A stretch of 64,000 nucleotides of DNA from Ectobius pallidus (GCA_964059195.1 CAXKWD010000006.1:69395073-69459072); one strand, 5' to 3'. Positions 21,636 through 35,165 are shown, counted from the first letter of the stretch. Made by a program: numbers and translations. Notes: a model not told the origin generated them from the letters alone.

Positions 21636-24600
21636 GCGCACAGCTGTGGCACAGCGAGACATCATCAATGTCGAAAGATCAGCAACAAGTAATAAACACT
21701 ATGGTCAATATTGGACGCTGAAAAATTATATTCGATTTTACTCAACCTCTCATTCCATCACAGAGTTGAATTAAGTTATAATTATCAGAAAATATTTCAT
21801 TTTATCTCAACGATGATTTGTACTTACAACATGAAAATTGGAGGGATTGTGAAAATGAAGAAAGTGAATCCCATTTATCGTTTAAGTGAAAATGGCATTA
21901 AGCACAGATCTCTATATACTTTTAAAATGCACTTTACATGGATCCGAATTTCTCTGCTTCCAAATGTGAGTTTTCTGTACATCCCAGCAATGGAAAATGA
22001 TTGACAAACCTTTAGTTTTTGTCCGCTAAGTATTGAAATCTCATTAATAAATATTAGGCTGCATTATATAATGAATATAATATAATTATAATATAATGAA
22101 TATAATAAATAATATATAATATAATGAATAGAATACAAATCTCTATGGCCTATAACCGACTAGAACAATTCGAATGAAGGTAGCACCTGGAATAGCCTAT
22201 CCTATTGTCAGTCTGGATGACAATTAAACTACATGTATGTACTACTCACAACCGTCAATCTGAGACTCAATTATTAAGCAGTTAAATCGTTGTATGTCCA
22301 ACGTAATTGACTGGCCATCCGCAAGATTACTTAGTGCTGACACTGCAACTGACGTCACATGTTTCAAAATCAATCTCACCATATTATATTATATTTTACC
22401 CAGCACAGAATTTAGTTACATATGCACTTCCTACCAAGACACTAGACATTTGCCACATATAATATATAACATTTTTGATAAGGGATTATTTTCCGTGAAG
22501 CTAAAGGGAGTGAAAAATAAATTTCAATGGGAAAATGTCAGAAATTCCAATTGCCGAAACGGAAAGTTCGATTCGATATAGACCTATTAATTTTGTTACC
22601 AATATGGTAACAAATAAATACGTGTTTCCTTTCCAAGATTTTACTTCCGTTTCGTTGTCATTGGTTCACAGTAATTTCTGTCATTGCTCTGTGTAATAGT
22701 ATTTTAAAATTTAAATGTGGAGTGTTTTAAATCTAAGTTTTAATTCTACAAAAAGAACGGGACAGAATGTATCGAAAAATTACAATTTCTTTAGGAAGGA
22801 AAATGATAAAGTTAAAAAGTACAAAACAACTCATGATAATACCAAGAGAGCATTTCTGAAACCGATAATCTGATAATATATTATGGAATTACCTACAAGC
22901 TTAGACCATACTGTTCGACACTAATTATATTCTACTGACTTGTAACTTACCCACTCGTAGATTTGGAATCGTAATGGCCATATTTCACGTACCTGAAAAA
23001 ATTAAATGAATCTAGTAGCAACAGTACATGATTTGTTTTAAGAATATTATATACTTTTCATCAACATTTTTTACTTATTAGAAATGCCGTGGCGACACCT
23101 TATATGACGTTTATACGTGCACAAAGATAATGGGCTCGATATTTTTAAGCTCATGCAGATCTTTTGTCTTTGATAGTCTGAATTTCCTAACCAGATCCCT
23201 TTGTTTCCTATCTTGACACAAGGACCTAGCCACAGTATTCTGGTGTTGAGTAATGAAGAGGGAAGAAGATTTGCCACCTCAGCAAGAACATCTCGCACTC
23301 AGGCAGCTCTTGCATCTGCATAGGAAGATCACAGACCTGCCTCCCTCTCGTACAGATAAGAAAATATCAACACATAGGAGTATGAAATAAAAATCTTTTC
23401 GAATAGAAAATAATAGTACAATCCTATGCTGTCAGATTCCCAAAATAACGGGTTTCCCATTTTAAAAAAAACACACCTCCCGATGAAAGCGACGCCTTTC
23501 TTATAAATGTGCCACATTATCATCAGTCACTATTAGATGATGGATCTCCAATATAATAGGATTCCCTTTAAAAATGCACCTTCCGATCAAGGCAGGGTTG
23601 AACGGTTAATTTACCTGTAAGTATTTTACACGCACAGTACATGTAAAATACAAAATATAAAAAAGAAAAGTTTTATACACGTACTAAACTAAGATTTTAA
23701 TTTACTTTAACAGTAAAAAAGTATTTATTGCAAAGTGTAACAGTGTTTTTATACACAAAATAATGAGTGCAACTGCAAACTGAATTCAGTTAGATTAAAT
23801 AAAATACTTTACTGGTTTCTCTTTAATTGTTTGTCGAATCAGCGAACCGCTGTAACTCTGCTAGCTTGTATACATATAAAAGCCTTACTATTTCAAACCC
23901 CCACTTTCATGTTTAACTCTCGTGTCCGTATAAGAAATTATAAGATTGCATTTGGGTTACCCGGATAAGCTGATGAATTTATTATTAGCCACGACTGGAT
24001 GTAGAGGTTCTATATAATCCATTTATAAACTTTTCTTCCATATTTCCCTATTGCTGGGTATTTATTACTTTTGAGAGGGTTGAATAATGTAACAATGTAT
24101 CACAGCCAATTCATGGAATACTATCATGTCGGTCAAAATCGCGAGTAATATCCATTATAATAATGTGACCAAATTAAACCAAGGATTATTGAGAATTAAC
24201 TTGATCCTTATTCACACACATACGTATTCTGGAAAAGAGAGCGAAAACGGGTACCCAGACACCCAAAGTAGACATAAATGTTTAATGTGAAAGTTTAGGC
24301 TAGGAATAATGCAAAATTAAATAAATGAAGTTTCATAATATAAACTGTTATAAGCTAATGTATTCTAAAACACAATCACAAATAGTGACAGATAACGATT
24401 ATATTAATTTGAAGAATGCACAGATTTCTTTAGGGGAGAAGTAGTGTTATAGTCACGGTAATTGTAATGATGTTTATGACGATAAGATGACTATGATCAT
24501 GGTAACGAAGATAATTACGATATTAATGACGTCGAATATGTTTCTAAAATAGGACAGATGTCAATGTAGTGTTGAACAACTGACCTTCAGATGAAGAGGT

Positions 24601-25056
24601 CACATTGCCTCTTTGTTTCACTTATTCAAATTAAATTAACGTGGATCAGACAACCTAGTTGCTTAACAAGTGGTTCAGAAAAGAGAGAAGGTTGTGAAAA
24701 TTGGTATGCCATCACTTTGTTCTATTTCCACTTACTTTAGTAAAAAGAAACTGGTTTTAACTTAGCTCTAAATGAATGTATGGTAACCATGTTCATTAGT
24801 ATTCCACGACAATTTGTTATTAGTTTCTAAAGCACTGAATGTATGACGTTCTTTCTTCAGTTCAATTAATCAGTCATTTGAGTACTAAATGCTCATCACG
24901 TCATCAGTCTGCTGCGGGTAATGCAATTTAGGACATAAAATAGGTCTCATAATGGTAATGAGTCATTCAATTACCTATTAGCACACTTTCCCCTGAACAC
25001 TGAGTATAAGATGGGTTCAAAATCCAGAATAGTGGTCACTGCAGCAACATAATATA
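21636..25056. other. No gene recognised
   Basis: AT-rich noncoding DNA with an ATAATATAAT low-complexity patch at about 22066-22130. A perfect 10-bp inverted repeat TTTGTTACCA-ATA-TGGTAACAAA lies at 22592-22614. The frames at 21711-22004, 22294-22581 and 23071-23298 (minus) lack motifs and splice context. Confidence 0.5.
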
Positions 25057-25640
25057 AGTCAACCCTCGATGTAATGCCACTATCCTTCTCTAACATCTAG
25101 TGGTACAAAGCGAGGGTGGCATTAACACGAAATTTAATTTTAAAAATAAAAACGGCTCAATACAGTGCTGTATTAAATTTACTGCACTTAATTATGAATG
25201 AAAATTTAAATAAAAGGCAAATAGAGAACTTAGCAAAAAATAAAGTACTGTTCGGTAACTCCAATTATTACAGTGTATGTCCAGTGCTACAGTACACAGA
25301 GGGATTGAAAATCGTGTGGGTCCATGTAAGAGATTAACTGTAAGTGAGTAACAGTTGAATGGACAATGGAGTGACAGAAGTGAAAGTTTGAAATGCCTCA
25401 TTGTATGAAGGGCTTTTTCTACCTGCTCCACCCTCACGCAGGCTGTCTGTCCGACTTCTTAACATAGCTTCCTCATTCCACCGAACTACATTTACAGTTA
25501 GTGGCAGAGGAATACTCACTTCTTGGAAATACAGTACAGTATGTTTCTTAACTAATCTTCCAAACATGCACGCCAATTTTAAAATAATTCTGCAACTCAA
25601 AAAAATCTCATCTTCATATGTTCCGCATTAAACTTATGAA
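25057..25640. mobile_element. pogo/Tigger-like MITE, copy 1 (right end missing)
   Basis: Begins AGTCAACCCTCGATGTAATG after TA (25055-25056), matching the inverted repeat of the full copy at 51267-52382, and aligns with it as far as TTCTGCAACT and AAAAAAA near 25600. The right inverted repeat is absent. Shared internal blocks are AATACAGTGCTGTATTAA, ATATGTCCAGTGCTACA or similar, GTGTGGGTCCATGTA and TACATTTACAGTTAGTGGCA. The two overlapping frames at 25334-25631 on opposite strands are not conserved as protein. Confidence 0.8.
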
Positions 25641-25759
25641 GCTGGGCTGACTGTCCATGCGGAAAAGAATGATCCAGCTTGAGAAGCACATGGGAAATTT
25701 ATTTCTAAATACTTTCCTATTAAAACATTTCTTTGTTTATTTTTATTTATCGTGAGATT

Positions 25760-26356
25760 ATTAAGTGCCAGTATGGTACTTTATGAGATTGTGTGGGGGA
25801 CGAAAAATGTCTGTCCGTCTGTCCGTCCGTCCGTCCGTCCGTGTGTCTGTACGCGCTCTAACTCAAATACGCTTTATCGAATTTTTATGAAACTTGGTAT
25901 ACGCGTTTATAATGTCAATGGGAAGAACCCTATTGAAATTGGACCAAATCGGTTCACCGGTACCGGAGTAAAACCCAATTTAGTGTATATTTTAAAGGTG
26001 CCATAACTCGCACACGCTTTATCGGATTTTCATGAAACTTGGTATACGCATTTTTAATGTCTATGGAAAGACGTCTGTTGATGGTGGACTAAATCGGTTG
26101 GCCGGTACCGGAATAATACCCAATTTAGTGCCTTTTTATGGTATCGTATAAGAAAATGCGCGGTAACTCAAATACGCTTTATCGGATTTTCATGAAACTT
26201 CGTATACTCATTTATAACGATAATAGCAATAAGCCTATTGAATTTGGACCTAATCGGTTGCGCAGTACCGAAATAAAGAGTAATTAACAGTAACATTTAT
26301 AATAATAATTTGTTCAATTCGAAGCATTTTGATTGACTCGCGGCCAACCAATCAGC
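25760..26356 (+). repeat. GTCT/tandem-unit dispersed repeat, copy 2 (three units)
   Basis: Same leader, ATTAAGTGCCAGTATGGTAC, as the copy at 10448. It has a short GTCC/GTCT array (about 25808-25850), then three units of 146-162 bp starting near 25853, 25999 and 26161, against two units in the first copy. Unit landmarks are CTTTATCGGATTTTCATG, AAACTTGGTATACGC, GGACCAAATCGGTT and GGTACCGGA. It ends CCAACCAATCAGC at 26356. Confidence 0.88.
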
Positions 26357-26796
26357 ACGCTCGTATAAAGCCTCTTTCAGTTGCCATGGACAGTTGAAAT
26401 CTACATGAAAAACAAATGTTCCCATATGTTCGATTATAGATGAAATGCTGTTGTATAATGACTAATTATTTTGCTAAAATTGATTACAATTAAATTAAAG
26501 CATTGAATTTTACTTCAGCCTATGTCAGATTAATAATTCCTGACCTCTTAATAAATAAAAACATTAAGCTATGAGAATTTGCTTACGTTGGTACCTTTGC
26601 TTCAGCTAGAGACATATCAGCATTTATCACAGGGATATCTAGAATATTATTATACCTATGAATGAAATAATACAATAATGGTAACACAAGGAAACTAGCA
26701 GGCTTGAAACATAGCCTAATTTCGAAATACGGTGATTTTTCTTTTCTGTGAGCTACGACGCGATAGTATTCTCTGGGATTGGACACTCAACATTCG
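26357..26796. other. No gene recognised; TATA-like site
   Basis: TATAAAG at about 26364 follows the CCAAT box that ends the repeat. No exon can be recognised downstream. The minus-strand 67-codon frame at 26583-26786 has no motif. Confidence 0.3.
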
Positions 26797-26867
26797 CAGT
26801 GTGGTTTGGTCTTGGGGTAAGATGCTTGTCTAGTAACCAAGACATAACACGTTCGAGTCCACCCTAA
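26797..26867 (+). repeat. tRNA-like sequence, probable SINE head
   Basis: GGTTTGGTCTTGGGGTAAGA resembles an A box, GTCTAGTAACCAAGAC can form an anticodon-type stem, and CACGTTCGAGTCCACC is a good B box / T arm. A run of T (26873-26882), a Pol III terminator, follows closely. The acceptor stem does not close convincingly, so I call a tRNA-derived repeat; a tRNA pseudogene is the alternative. Confidence 0.5.
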
Positions 26868-27328
26868 AGCAATTTTTTTTTTATTATTATCAATTGTGTT
26901 AAATTGAGCCTATTCCATTCTTGTGTTCTATTTTGTCAATGTGCTTAAATAAGTATTATATTTTTCTTTTAAAAAACTGGGAATTCATTGTCTTTCATTG
27001 ACCTACAACATCATTCCTAAAGAATAACATAAGCCTATAAATGTTATTTCACGAGCAGAAACTAGCTTTAAAGTTATTGCGTTGCGTTAAAATTGCATAA
27101 GCCTATACTCAGAACAAAACTGCATACCGCTAGGTGGAACTATCCTCTTCTTATTGGCTTACTGTACTATTTCATTGTCAATGCATTTTGTATAATGTTT
27201 ACATATTTCAAGAATTATTATATCAGTGTATACCAATATGAATTAAGGTTAAGAATCAAACTTTAGACCTTTGTTCTTTCGTAAGCCCTGCTTAATGAAT
27301 CGATCTGGAGTTTAACTCGGAGATCTAT

Positions 27329-27440
27329 TAAAAAAAAATATATATATATTTTCTGTATATCATAACTGCAATTATAACTGATTAAAAAAGCATACTGGCA
27401 CTTTGTTATATCAGTTTACCTGATTTTATTATATTTAGTG
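27329..27440 (-). mobile_element. LINE L-D 3' UTR fragment
   Basis: Aligns over about 110 bases with 11980-12088 (TTTGTTATATCAGTTTACCT and GATTTTATT, with few changes). In the other copy this segment is the 3' UTR of a minus-strand LINE, so this is a heavily 5'-truncated insertion in the same orientation. Confidence 0.75.
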
Positions 27441-30400
27441 TAGTGTTTTTTTCATGAATTGATTAATTAATTGAATATATTTTGATCAAGCTATTTTTTG
27501 GGTTGGCGAATATCTAATTATTTCAACCTTCTGTTTTTTTAATCACACTTCTTCAAAATGGATAGCTTCATCCACGATCCATTCACCTTTTCCAAGAGCA
27601 AGGAGTTCTTTTTCAACTTATTAAAGGTTTCTAGCATTTCAAGATATTGCTAATTTCGGGCGAAAGGCCATTTTCTTCATTTTTATCATGGATTCAGTAA
27701 TTCAACGACCATGAAGATTGCATGTAACACAATATTAAGGTCCTCAAGGACTTCTTTACGAAGATAATAAATCTTCATCAATCCTCAGGACATTCATACT
27801 AATCAAGGGGAAATCCTTCATTTTGTGAGTAATTTCGTGAATCACATACCAAAAGTGCGTTTCACAGCATATTTGCACCAAGAATTAATTGGCTTCGTGA
27901 GATTCGCAGTCTCAAAGAGAATTTAATGTAATTGTGATTGATAATAAATGTTGGTATTTATCAATTAGCAAGTGTGTAAATCACTTAATTCAATGCAAAT
28001 CCTCATTCTGAACTTCAGATACTGTAAACATTCAAATTTTATAATTTCTACGAACATTAATATGCAAATATTCTAGCTAGTGAGAAGTAACAATGTCAAT
28101 AAGCTACATATTTTTGCTAAATTATAGCTGGTCCTCCGATTGTATACAGTTCCAATACATTTACATGTGTATTCAATTAGCTTCATAAACATCAAGATTA
28201 CGACGAACATTTCCTCAACCGCATGTTTATGTTATTCAAGTGACGTCACTCCGGAAATGGACTCAATCATCTATGGTGTGATCTTTCAATACAGTTTCAT
28301 TTAATAGAACTGTGTACATTGGAAACATTTGGCAAAACAGTGTTGTCAATGTAATACATTATATACTAAATGTCCAACTTTATGGAACAGGTAGAGTAGT
28401 TTTGAAAAAATTCTCTCAGGTTTTCCACACAAATATCTCCCAATGTGATTGTACCACCTATAAGAACAACCATCAAAGAATATTTTGTGTAATTTTCAAA
28501 ACATTTGAGATGGGTGTTTTGGAGAAAATCATTTCTAAAAAACAGTGAAAAATGTGTTTTCTCACTTTTTACAAAGATTTATCTACTTAATGTGAGAAGC
28601 TAGGGCAGAAATTTTATTCCTAATAATTAGTCCAATTTCCATACCATATTATCCCAATAAAAGTCATGACTTACGACTGTTCACATTTTCAAAAAAAATA
28701 CATGAACTTTGGGAAAAAATTCAATTTTTTGTATTTTCATGTTGAATTTTAGAGTTAAAGAGAATTTCAAAAATGTCTTCCTATATCATGATTTGAAACT
28801 ACTATGAACAGGCTTTCAAATAAAAAAACCTCAAGTCTCCATAATTTTTTGTTTCTGATTTATAGCGCTTTGAAAATTGCAATATTTTCCTTGCGTACAA
28901 CTTTTTACCAAAAATCCCGATTCTTTGTGTGCCTGTAACATTGTTACAAATCAAGTGAGAAGGAAAATATTTCATTTCTGAACATAAGTCATGTGGTCCT
29001 TTAACATATATTTTTTTAAGCCGATTTTGAAATCCAAAGGTGACACATTTGGTACTAAGCTGTATGATTTGAGATGAAATGGGTCAGCTACACATTTCAT
29101 ACACAAACTTATTAGGTTTTAGGTCTTGCCTCGCAAATTATGCGACCTTTTTAGGCTAAGACAACTGATTGCACACTACTGCCCGTACTGTGTACTGCAA
29201 ACTATAATTAAATTCAGAGGAAGTTATATATTTCACAATAGGTTTTTCTGATAGCCTACGTCTTTTTGAGCTTTGCTCTTATGGCCACACCGTACTGTGT
29301 GTTTATTTAGTTTGAATTATATGACGCTTTTCGTCGATATCATTCAGAAACAATTATTCTTCACTTGAAAATAAACTGCTGTGTCTCTTTATTTTTTTTA
29401 TATCAGCCATAACCTCATTATCCATTGCAAAATCACACGAAACAATGAAAACAGTTGAAAAACTGCTGCAAACAACTGAGAAACGCTCGTACCAACTGCT
29501 GTGACTTTTGTCTGATTGCGTTAACCGGGAGTAAACTTTAACTAGGAGATGATAAGAACAAAGAAGCGTTTACCGACCGTAAAATAAACTACCAGTTATC
29601 ATTTACTCCTACTTAACTGGACATCGTAAGAACGGGCCTGAGAGTGTTGAAAATGTTGAGAATGACTGAAGGAATACTCATAGGAAGATTAAAACCACCA
29701 AAGTCTTTAGAAGAGCATGTGAGAGTAACAATTTAATCTGGCATGTGAACCACATTGGGTTCCATATGACTATAAGAAAAATGTAAAAGGTCAAACTTTG
29801 TAAAACTTGAACGGAACAGGGTACTCAGGCTATTCTGTTTCTGGACAGTACTTCGGCTTCTTAAAGTGGCTATAAGTAAACTGCTATAAAGACTACTGAT
29901 CTCGAAGTTTCATATGTAATTCTGGATATTTTCAGAATTAATTGTATATTCCTTTATGATGGTAGCTTCATTGGTTAGAATTATATATATATATATACAT
30001 ATTTTACAAACAAGGAAGAAAGACATGTAAAAAGAAAGGGCCAAGTTTATGTACTCTTTCTTATTTCTGAAACTACTTTAAACATAGATAAAACTTAGGC
30101 CTATATGAAAATTAAGTTTCGAGATATTTGCTTAAAAAGAATTCTAACGTACATCAATGCATTCCAGGATCATAATCATTATCATGTTCGTTCTATGATA
30201 TTTCTTCCTGCCACGTTGGCTTCTCTTAGTTCTAGTTTCCTATGTACTAGCTTGGGCAGTTCTTTGTGCACGGTGGATCCGGTTCCTGCGCAAGGTTCTA
30301 CAAGTTCCAGTCGATCCGTTGAAATGCTTACTTTGATTTTCAAGGGATGCACATTCCATTTTTAAAAATTTGGGAAATATTTAGTTAACACTTCAGTTTT

Positions 30401-31593
30401 TTCTTGTGCAAGAAAATTCGGAGAAATTGTTTCCGCTAAATACAAAATAAAAAAATATTTTTTACATTTCAGAGTAGGCTACCTTTGTTCCCTTGAATCT
30501 TTGATCCGAATAGGCATATGACTAGCCCCGGAACGGTAGCACCTGGGTCAAACGCATTATTCTGTAGATTTCTATATTATGGGCAAAAGCAAAGTAAATA
30601 CTATCGAGTGTGTGTTAATTTTTACCTTATAGTTACATATTGACTATCTGATATATAAAGTAGGATTTTATTTAACATATTGATAATTTTGTGCTGGAAA
30701 AAATTAGAATAATTGATTGAGTGTGAGAACTGTCATTTTCTATTAATAACTCACTTAAGACTGTATTAATATTTACTTTCAGAGCCTAACATGTTAAAAG
30801 ATGTCTGTAATATTGCAGTGACTAAAAGAAAGTGTCTTAAATGAACGAAAATGATGAAAATAGTTTTTTTAATTAACTCAAAAGTAATGTATTGGTCATT
30901 ATCCACGTATCATTCGCAAGACTTCATTATTCTAAATTAACGAAAATTTATATGTAGGTTATGTATCTCTGTACTGTATATGCATTATATGCGAACGCAT
31001 CTACCTATAATGTACTCTAACTTAGTTCATACAACCCAACGTAAATGTGTTCTAAATAATTCACAACCTAGTTTACAGATCGGCACAGAAGTAGGCCTAC
31101 CGTAACTCACTACTTACATGTTGAAAGCCCATTAAGCTTTGAATGTTGGATTATAGGGAACATTATCAAACTCATATTGCTCTAATTATTCCTAAGACAG
31201 AGAGTCTATACAACATTGTCAATGAGTAGTACGTTAAGAGATTGGGATAATGAAACATTTAAATAATATAAAACTTCATTGATGAACTCTCATCGAAATG
31301 CATATCCACACGAAATAATACGCAGATATTGTTCGGATGCATGCTGGCAAAGGAATCTTTGTATACCGTATATAAAATGCTTCGCAACTTCGCATCTTCT
31401 TATACAGCATAAAAAGTCTACACCTCATCTCTGACTGAAATATCAGTTCTAATTAACAGAAAGTTTTTTAACCATATACCTGAAACTTGCAATTACTATA
31501 TTTGTAATGTTTCATAATAGAAGGTAAAATCTGTATATATAGTTTTATGTGACATTTCCTCTAATACTCAGTTTATGTGCATACAACTACTTG
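27441..31593. other. No gene recognised
   Basis: Four kilobases of AT-rich noncoding DNA. A TA microsatellite (about 29981-29997) and a T-rich, A-rich stretch at 28540-29040 are the only visible features. The frames at 28312-28548 and 30105-30365 are short and without motifs. Confidence 0.5.
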
Positions 31594-32168
31594 TATAGTG
31601 CAGTTATTCATTGCATGGCCAGGTGGAATCAGAGGAATAAACCATTAAGTCGGTGTTTCTTTATGTTAGTTGATCTGACTAAATCACTCTTGGCTTCCGC
31701 TCTCCAAACCAAAAGCAACGATGCAATATTCTCTCATTGTTATCATTGACCTCAGTTTTTCCCTCGCTTTAATGAATTCACACGTGTTATTGTTTACTGT
31801 AACTTGATCTTGCAACCGCGCATTTCACTCCACGCGGAGTAGACGAGTAGCTGTCACAGCCGTCACAGGACATTCTTAGATTTTGATTGGCTGGGGTAAC
31901 TACTGTACGGAGCTCAAGAGAAGACGAGCGGGGTATGAAGAGAAAGGAATATTGTCGCTGTGATTCCCCGTTGCACGTGCGGACCATGCATTGAAGTGTA
32001 CTAATCATTCACAAAGCCTTGTAGCCTACTCTTGCACAGTCGTGTGTTGCGGTTAATTGTTTCATTTTCATTTCAGTGTTTATAAAGATTGTGTTTTATT
32101 CATCAACGTAACTTTAATGGTAATAATTATTAGTAGGCCGTAGTCAATTTCGTTTACAGTATATCACA

Positions 32169-33566
32169 ATGGAACCACAGAGGAAAAAAGGAAAACAATA
32201 CATTGTGAGGCCCGGGAAACTATTAGAAGGGTTATACTTACTTGTGATGAGGAATCACGACAAGGAAAACTTAGCCACACAGTGAAACAAGCAAATTTGC
32301 CAATATCACATTACACTGGTATTTCAGTCAGCTCAATAACAAGAATTCGTAGAGAAGGTGCTGATGCCGGTGAGACTTCCCTTTCTACTCCAGGTAAGCA
32401 CAGAAAACGCCAAGAGGAAAGAAATGTTCATTTGGACGATTTTGATAAAAGGGTAATTAGAGATACCATAAGCGAATTTTATTTAGTAAAAAAACAGGTG
32501 CCTACGCATGTCCAAAACTGTTGCCTGTATTGAAAGAAAAAATAAACTTTTCATGGGGGGTACATTCTTTGAGAAGGGTTTTGAAAGATATGGGTTATAA
32601 ATGGAAAAAATGTCAGAATGCGAGGAAAATATTAATTGAACTCCCACATATTATTGATTGGCGTTGTATGTATCTGATGGCAATACGGCGATTCCGGGAG
32701 CAACATCGCCGTATAATATATATTGATGAAACCTGGATAGATAACAATTTGACGGCCTTTAAATGTTGGCAGAGTGATAGTCAATCAGGAGTACTGACTA
32801 AGTCAAGTTCAACGAATCGCCTCATAGTCGTTCATGCTGGTTCAGAAAGTGGTTTCGTGGGAAATTCATTACCATACTAATTTTCCAGGCTGGTAGGGCT
32901 ACAGGAGATTACCACGGCCAGATGAATTCAACAAATTTTGAACGCTGGGTTACCACTCAGCTCCTGCCTAATCTACCAGAAAGAAGTGTTGTTGTTATAG
33001 ATAATGCTCCATACCACAGTATTCAAGAAAACAAACCACCAACAAGAAATTCTGTAAGAGCAGAAATGATTTCGTGGCTGGAGAAAAACATCGTCCCTTT
33101 CGCCGTAGAAATGAGGAAAACTTAACTTTTTATGTTAATAGAAAGACACAAATGCCCAGAAAAAACTTTTCGTATAGACCAAATTTTGAAATTTCATGGC
33201 CATGATGTTCTCCGATTGCCTCCATATATGTGCGACCTTAGTCCAATTGAACTTGCATGGGCAAAAGTAAAACGCTTGGTACATGAAAAAAACGTTGCTG
33301 GAGAAATGTCAATGGCAGTACTGAGGGACATGACAACAAATGCATTTTCATCAGTTACTGAGAGTGATTGGTTAGGGTACTGCAATCATGTGCGGAAGCT
33401 GGAGACTGAATACTGGGAAAGGGATGGATTGTTGGAAAACACCATAGATCAGTTCGTAATTGCTTTGGGGGGTGCCGAAAGTGATAGTAGTGACTCGAGT
33501 GACTCACAATCATCTGAAGAAAGTGACGACACCGAGCTTGCCCGTCCTCTATCGTCCAGCGAATAA
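32169..33566 (+). pseudogene. DDE transposase, IS630/Tc1/mariner superfamily, DD82E spacing, inactivated
   Basis: Would cut and paste its own transposon in the nucleus. The likely start is the ATG at 32169; the frame shifts near 32200, 32515 and 32870, and an in-frame TAA stands at 33123-33125. The N-terminal part (about 32207-32420) has a helix-turn-helix-like segment, HYTGISVSSITRIRREG. The catalytic part shows IYIDETW (first Asp at 32725), VVIDNAPYHS (second Asp at 33000) and PPYMCDLSPIELAW (Glu at 33249). The second Asp and the Glu are in the same frame, 249 bases apart, so 82 residues lie between them. Known: most mariner/Tc1 families have 34-41; a DD82E group named Sailor has been described. 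The C-terminus is an acidic, serine-rich tail (SDSSDSSDSQSSEESDD). Full length would be about 460 residues. All three catalytic residues remain, but the copy is disrupted. Confidence 0.85.
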
Positions 33567-34460
33567 AGAAGTTCAACTTGCATCATATCACGTGAGTTAA
33601 AATTATTTTTTGAAGTAAAACTTCTTTTCTGGCGGTTGGGGTAAATCTGGAAAGTCAGTCACACTAAAACGAAATCAGTCACGAAATCGGAATCGGAATC
33701 GAATTGAGAATATCTGCAACGTACTTTTGATACGTGACTCCTTCCTCTTTTATGCCCACTACTATGTAGTAGGCAATGGGTACCTAGGCAAAGCCCATTT
33801 GCCCCGTAATTTTGAGTATGATTTGGAGGTGGTGTCATAGCTGTAAAGTAAGGGTGGTTAGCAATGTTCGATTCTATTGTTGTAGCCGAAAAGACAGTCT
33901 ATTGTAATTTTGTATATCCAATTTCTTGCTCTAAAATTTTGTTTTACGCGGTCAGAGGGTCCTTTTATTTAAAAATTTTGAAGTTTGGGGGGTGTTATTA
34001 TGCGGGTTGCGGCCCGTCTTTTGCAAGGGAACTATTCCAACATTCGTTGCGAGGCCTTGGAAAACCGCAAAAAACCTTGGCAGAATAGCTTGATTTAGCA
34101 ACAGGACCAGATTTTATTTAGTGTAGGGTGACTTCTAGTCTGGAGATCCATTTCCTGAAATCACACAAAATGCATATTAATTTCTACTCGGGGAACCAAA
34201 TTAAAAATTTTCCCCTGCTATTTGGCTCGTGTTCAGAGTATTGCCAGTCCGAATTACCAGTTATCCGCCTTATATAAGGTCTTGTGTGTTCTGTTAGAGT
34301 CCTAGTGCTTCAATCATCTCCTGTGGAAGGAGTGACTTCGGCCTCTTGTGTTTGTCGTGTGTTATCAGTCACACTCAAAACTACGTGTTTCGGAGCGGAC
34401 TGCACAGAAAACAATCAACTCAATGATTAGGAGTAATCAAAGGAAATTTTTCAGACCTTA
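33567..34460. other. No further gene; 3' part of the candidate transposon
   Basis: Contains a short CGGAATCGGAATCG repeat near 33688. The 74-codon frame at 33864-34088 has no recognisable motif. TATATAAGG near 34271 is a weak TATA-like site. Confidence 0.4.
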
Positions 34461-34542
34461 ATTCCTCAATGGCAATAGACAATTCCTAAGCAATCTAAAG
34501 GTATATTATCTATTTTATGGAACCCGGAGGTTCATTACCGCG
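34461..34542 (-). mobile_element. LINE L-E 3' UTR scrap
   Basis: The inverse complement reads GCGGTAATGAACCTCCGGGT, TCCATAAAATAGATAATATA and AATTGTCTATTGCCATTGAG. It matches the 3' UTRs of the plus-strand LINE copies at 53215-53300 and 57315-57390. Confidence 0.75.
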
Positions 34543-34546
34543 CAAA

Positions 34547-35165
34547 TCCAAAATTAAAAAATACAAATTTCCAAAATAAAAAAAAACAAAATTAAAAATT
34601 AAACATCCAAAAATCCAAAATTTAATAAATAATAAATTCAAAAATTCAAAAATAAAAAATTAAAAACTAAAAATCTAAAATAGGCTACCAACATTGAAAA
34701 ACCTAAAAATCCAAAATTAAAAAAACTAAAATACAAAATTAAAAAATCCAAAAAATAAAAAATTCAAAGAATCAAAATAGAAAAATCCAAAATTAAAAAA
34801 TTCAAAGATCCAAAATTAAAAAATACAAAAATAAAAAATAAAAAAAAATAAAAAATTAAAAAATACAAATTTCCAAAATTAAAAAAAAACAAAATTTAAA
34901 ATTTTAACATCCAAAAATCCAAAATTTAATAAATAATAAAATTAAAAATTAAAAAATTAAAAAATAAAAATATTAAAATAAACAACTCAAAGATCGAAAA
35001 TTTAAAAAATCCAAAATTAAATATTGAAAGAACCAAAATGAAAAGTCCAAAATCCAAAATTTAAAAAGTCCAAAAACCCAATATTAAAAAGTCCAATAAT
35101 GCAAAATTGAAAAAATCCAAGAATAAAAAATTGAAAAAATAAAAAATTGAAAAAATAAAAAAATA
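34547..35165. repeat. A-rich degenerate repeat block
   Basis: About 620 bp built from irregular units of the form AAAAATCCAAAATTAAAAA. A longer segment around CAAATTTCCAAAATAAAAAA (34560-34640) recurs at about 34865-34945, so part of the block was duplicated. It directly abuts the 5' side of the LINE scrap at 34461-34542. No coding sequence. Confidence 0.85.

Noticed and set aside
21432..21692. LSLSLSLF and RERERDRE frames
   Set aside because: Translation of a GA/CT purine tract.
23071..23298. 75-codon minus-strand frame as an exon
   Set aside because: Somewhat protein-like (LAEVANLLPSSLLNTRILWL), but no convincing splice sites and no family recognised.
25334..25631. Protein encoded by the pogo-like MITE
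   Set aside because: Frames on both strands overlap, and the equivalent region of the second copy is broken by different indels, so no protein is conserved.
26797..26867. Genuine tRNA gene
   Set aside because: The B box is good, but no seven-pair acceptor stem closes and the A-box region is off consensus.
30105..30365. 86-codon plus-strand frame as a secreted protein
   Set aside because: Serine-rich composition without signal peptide, domain or splice context.
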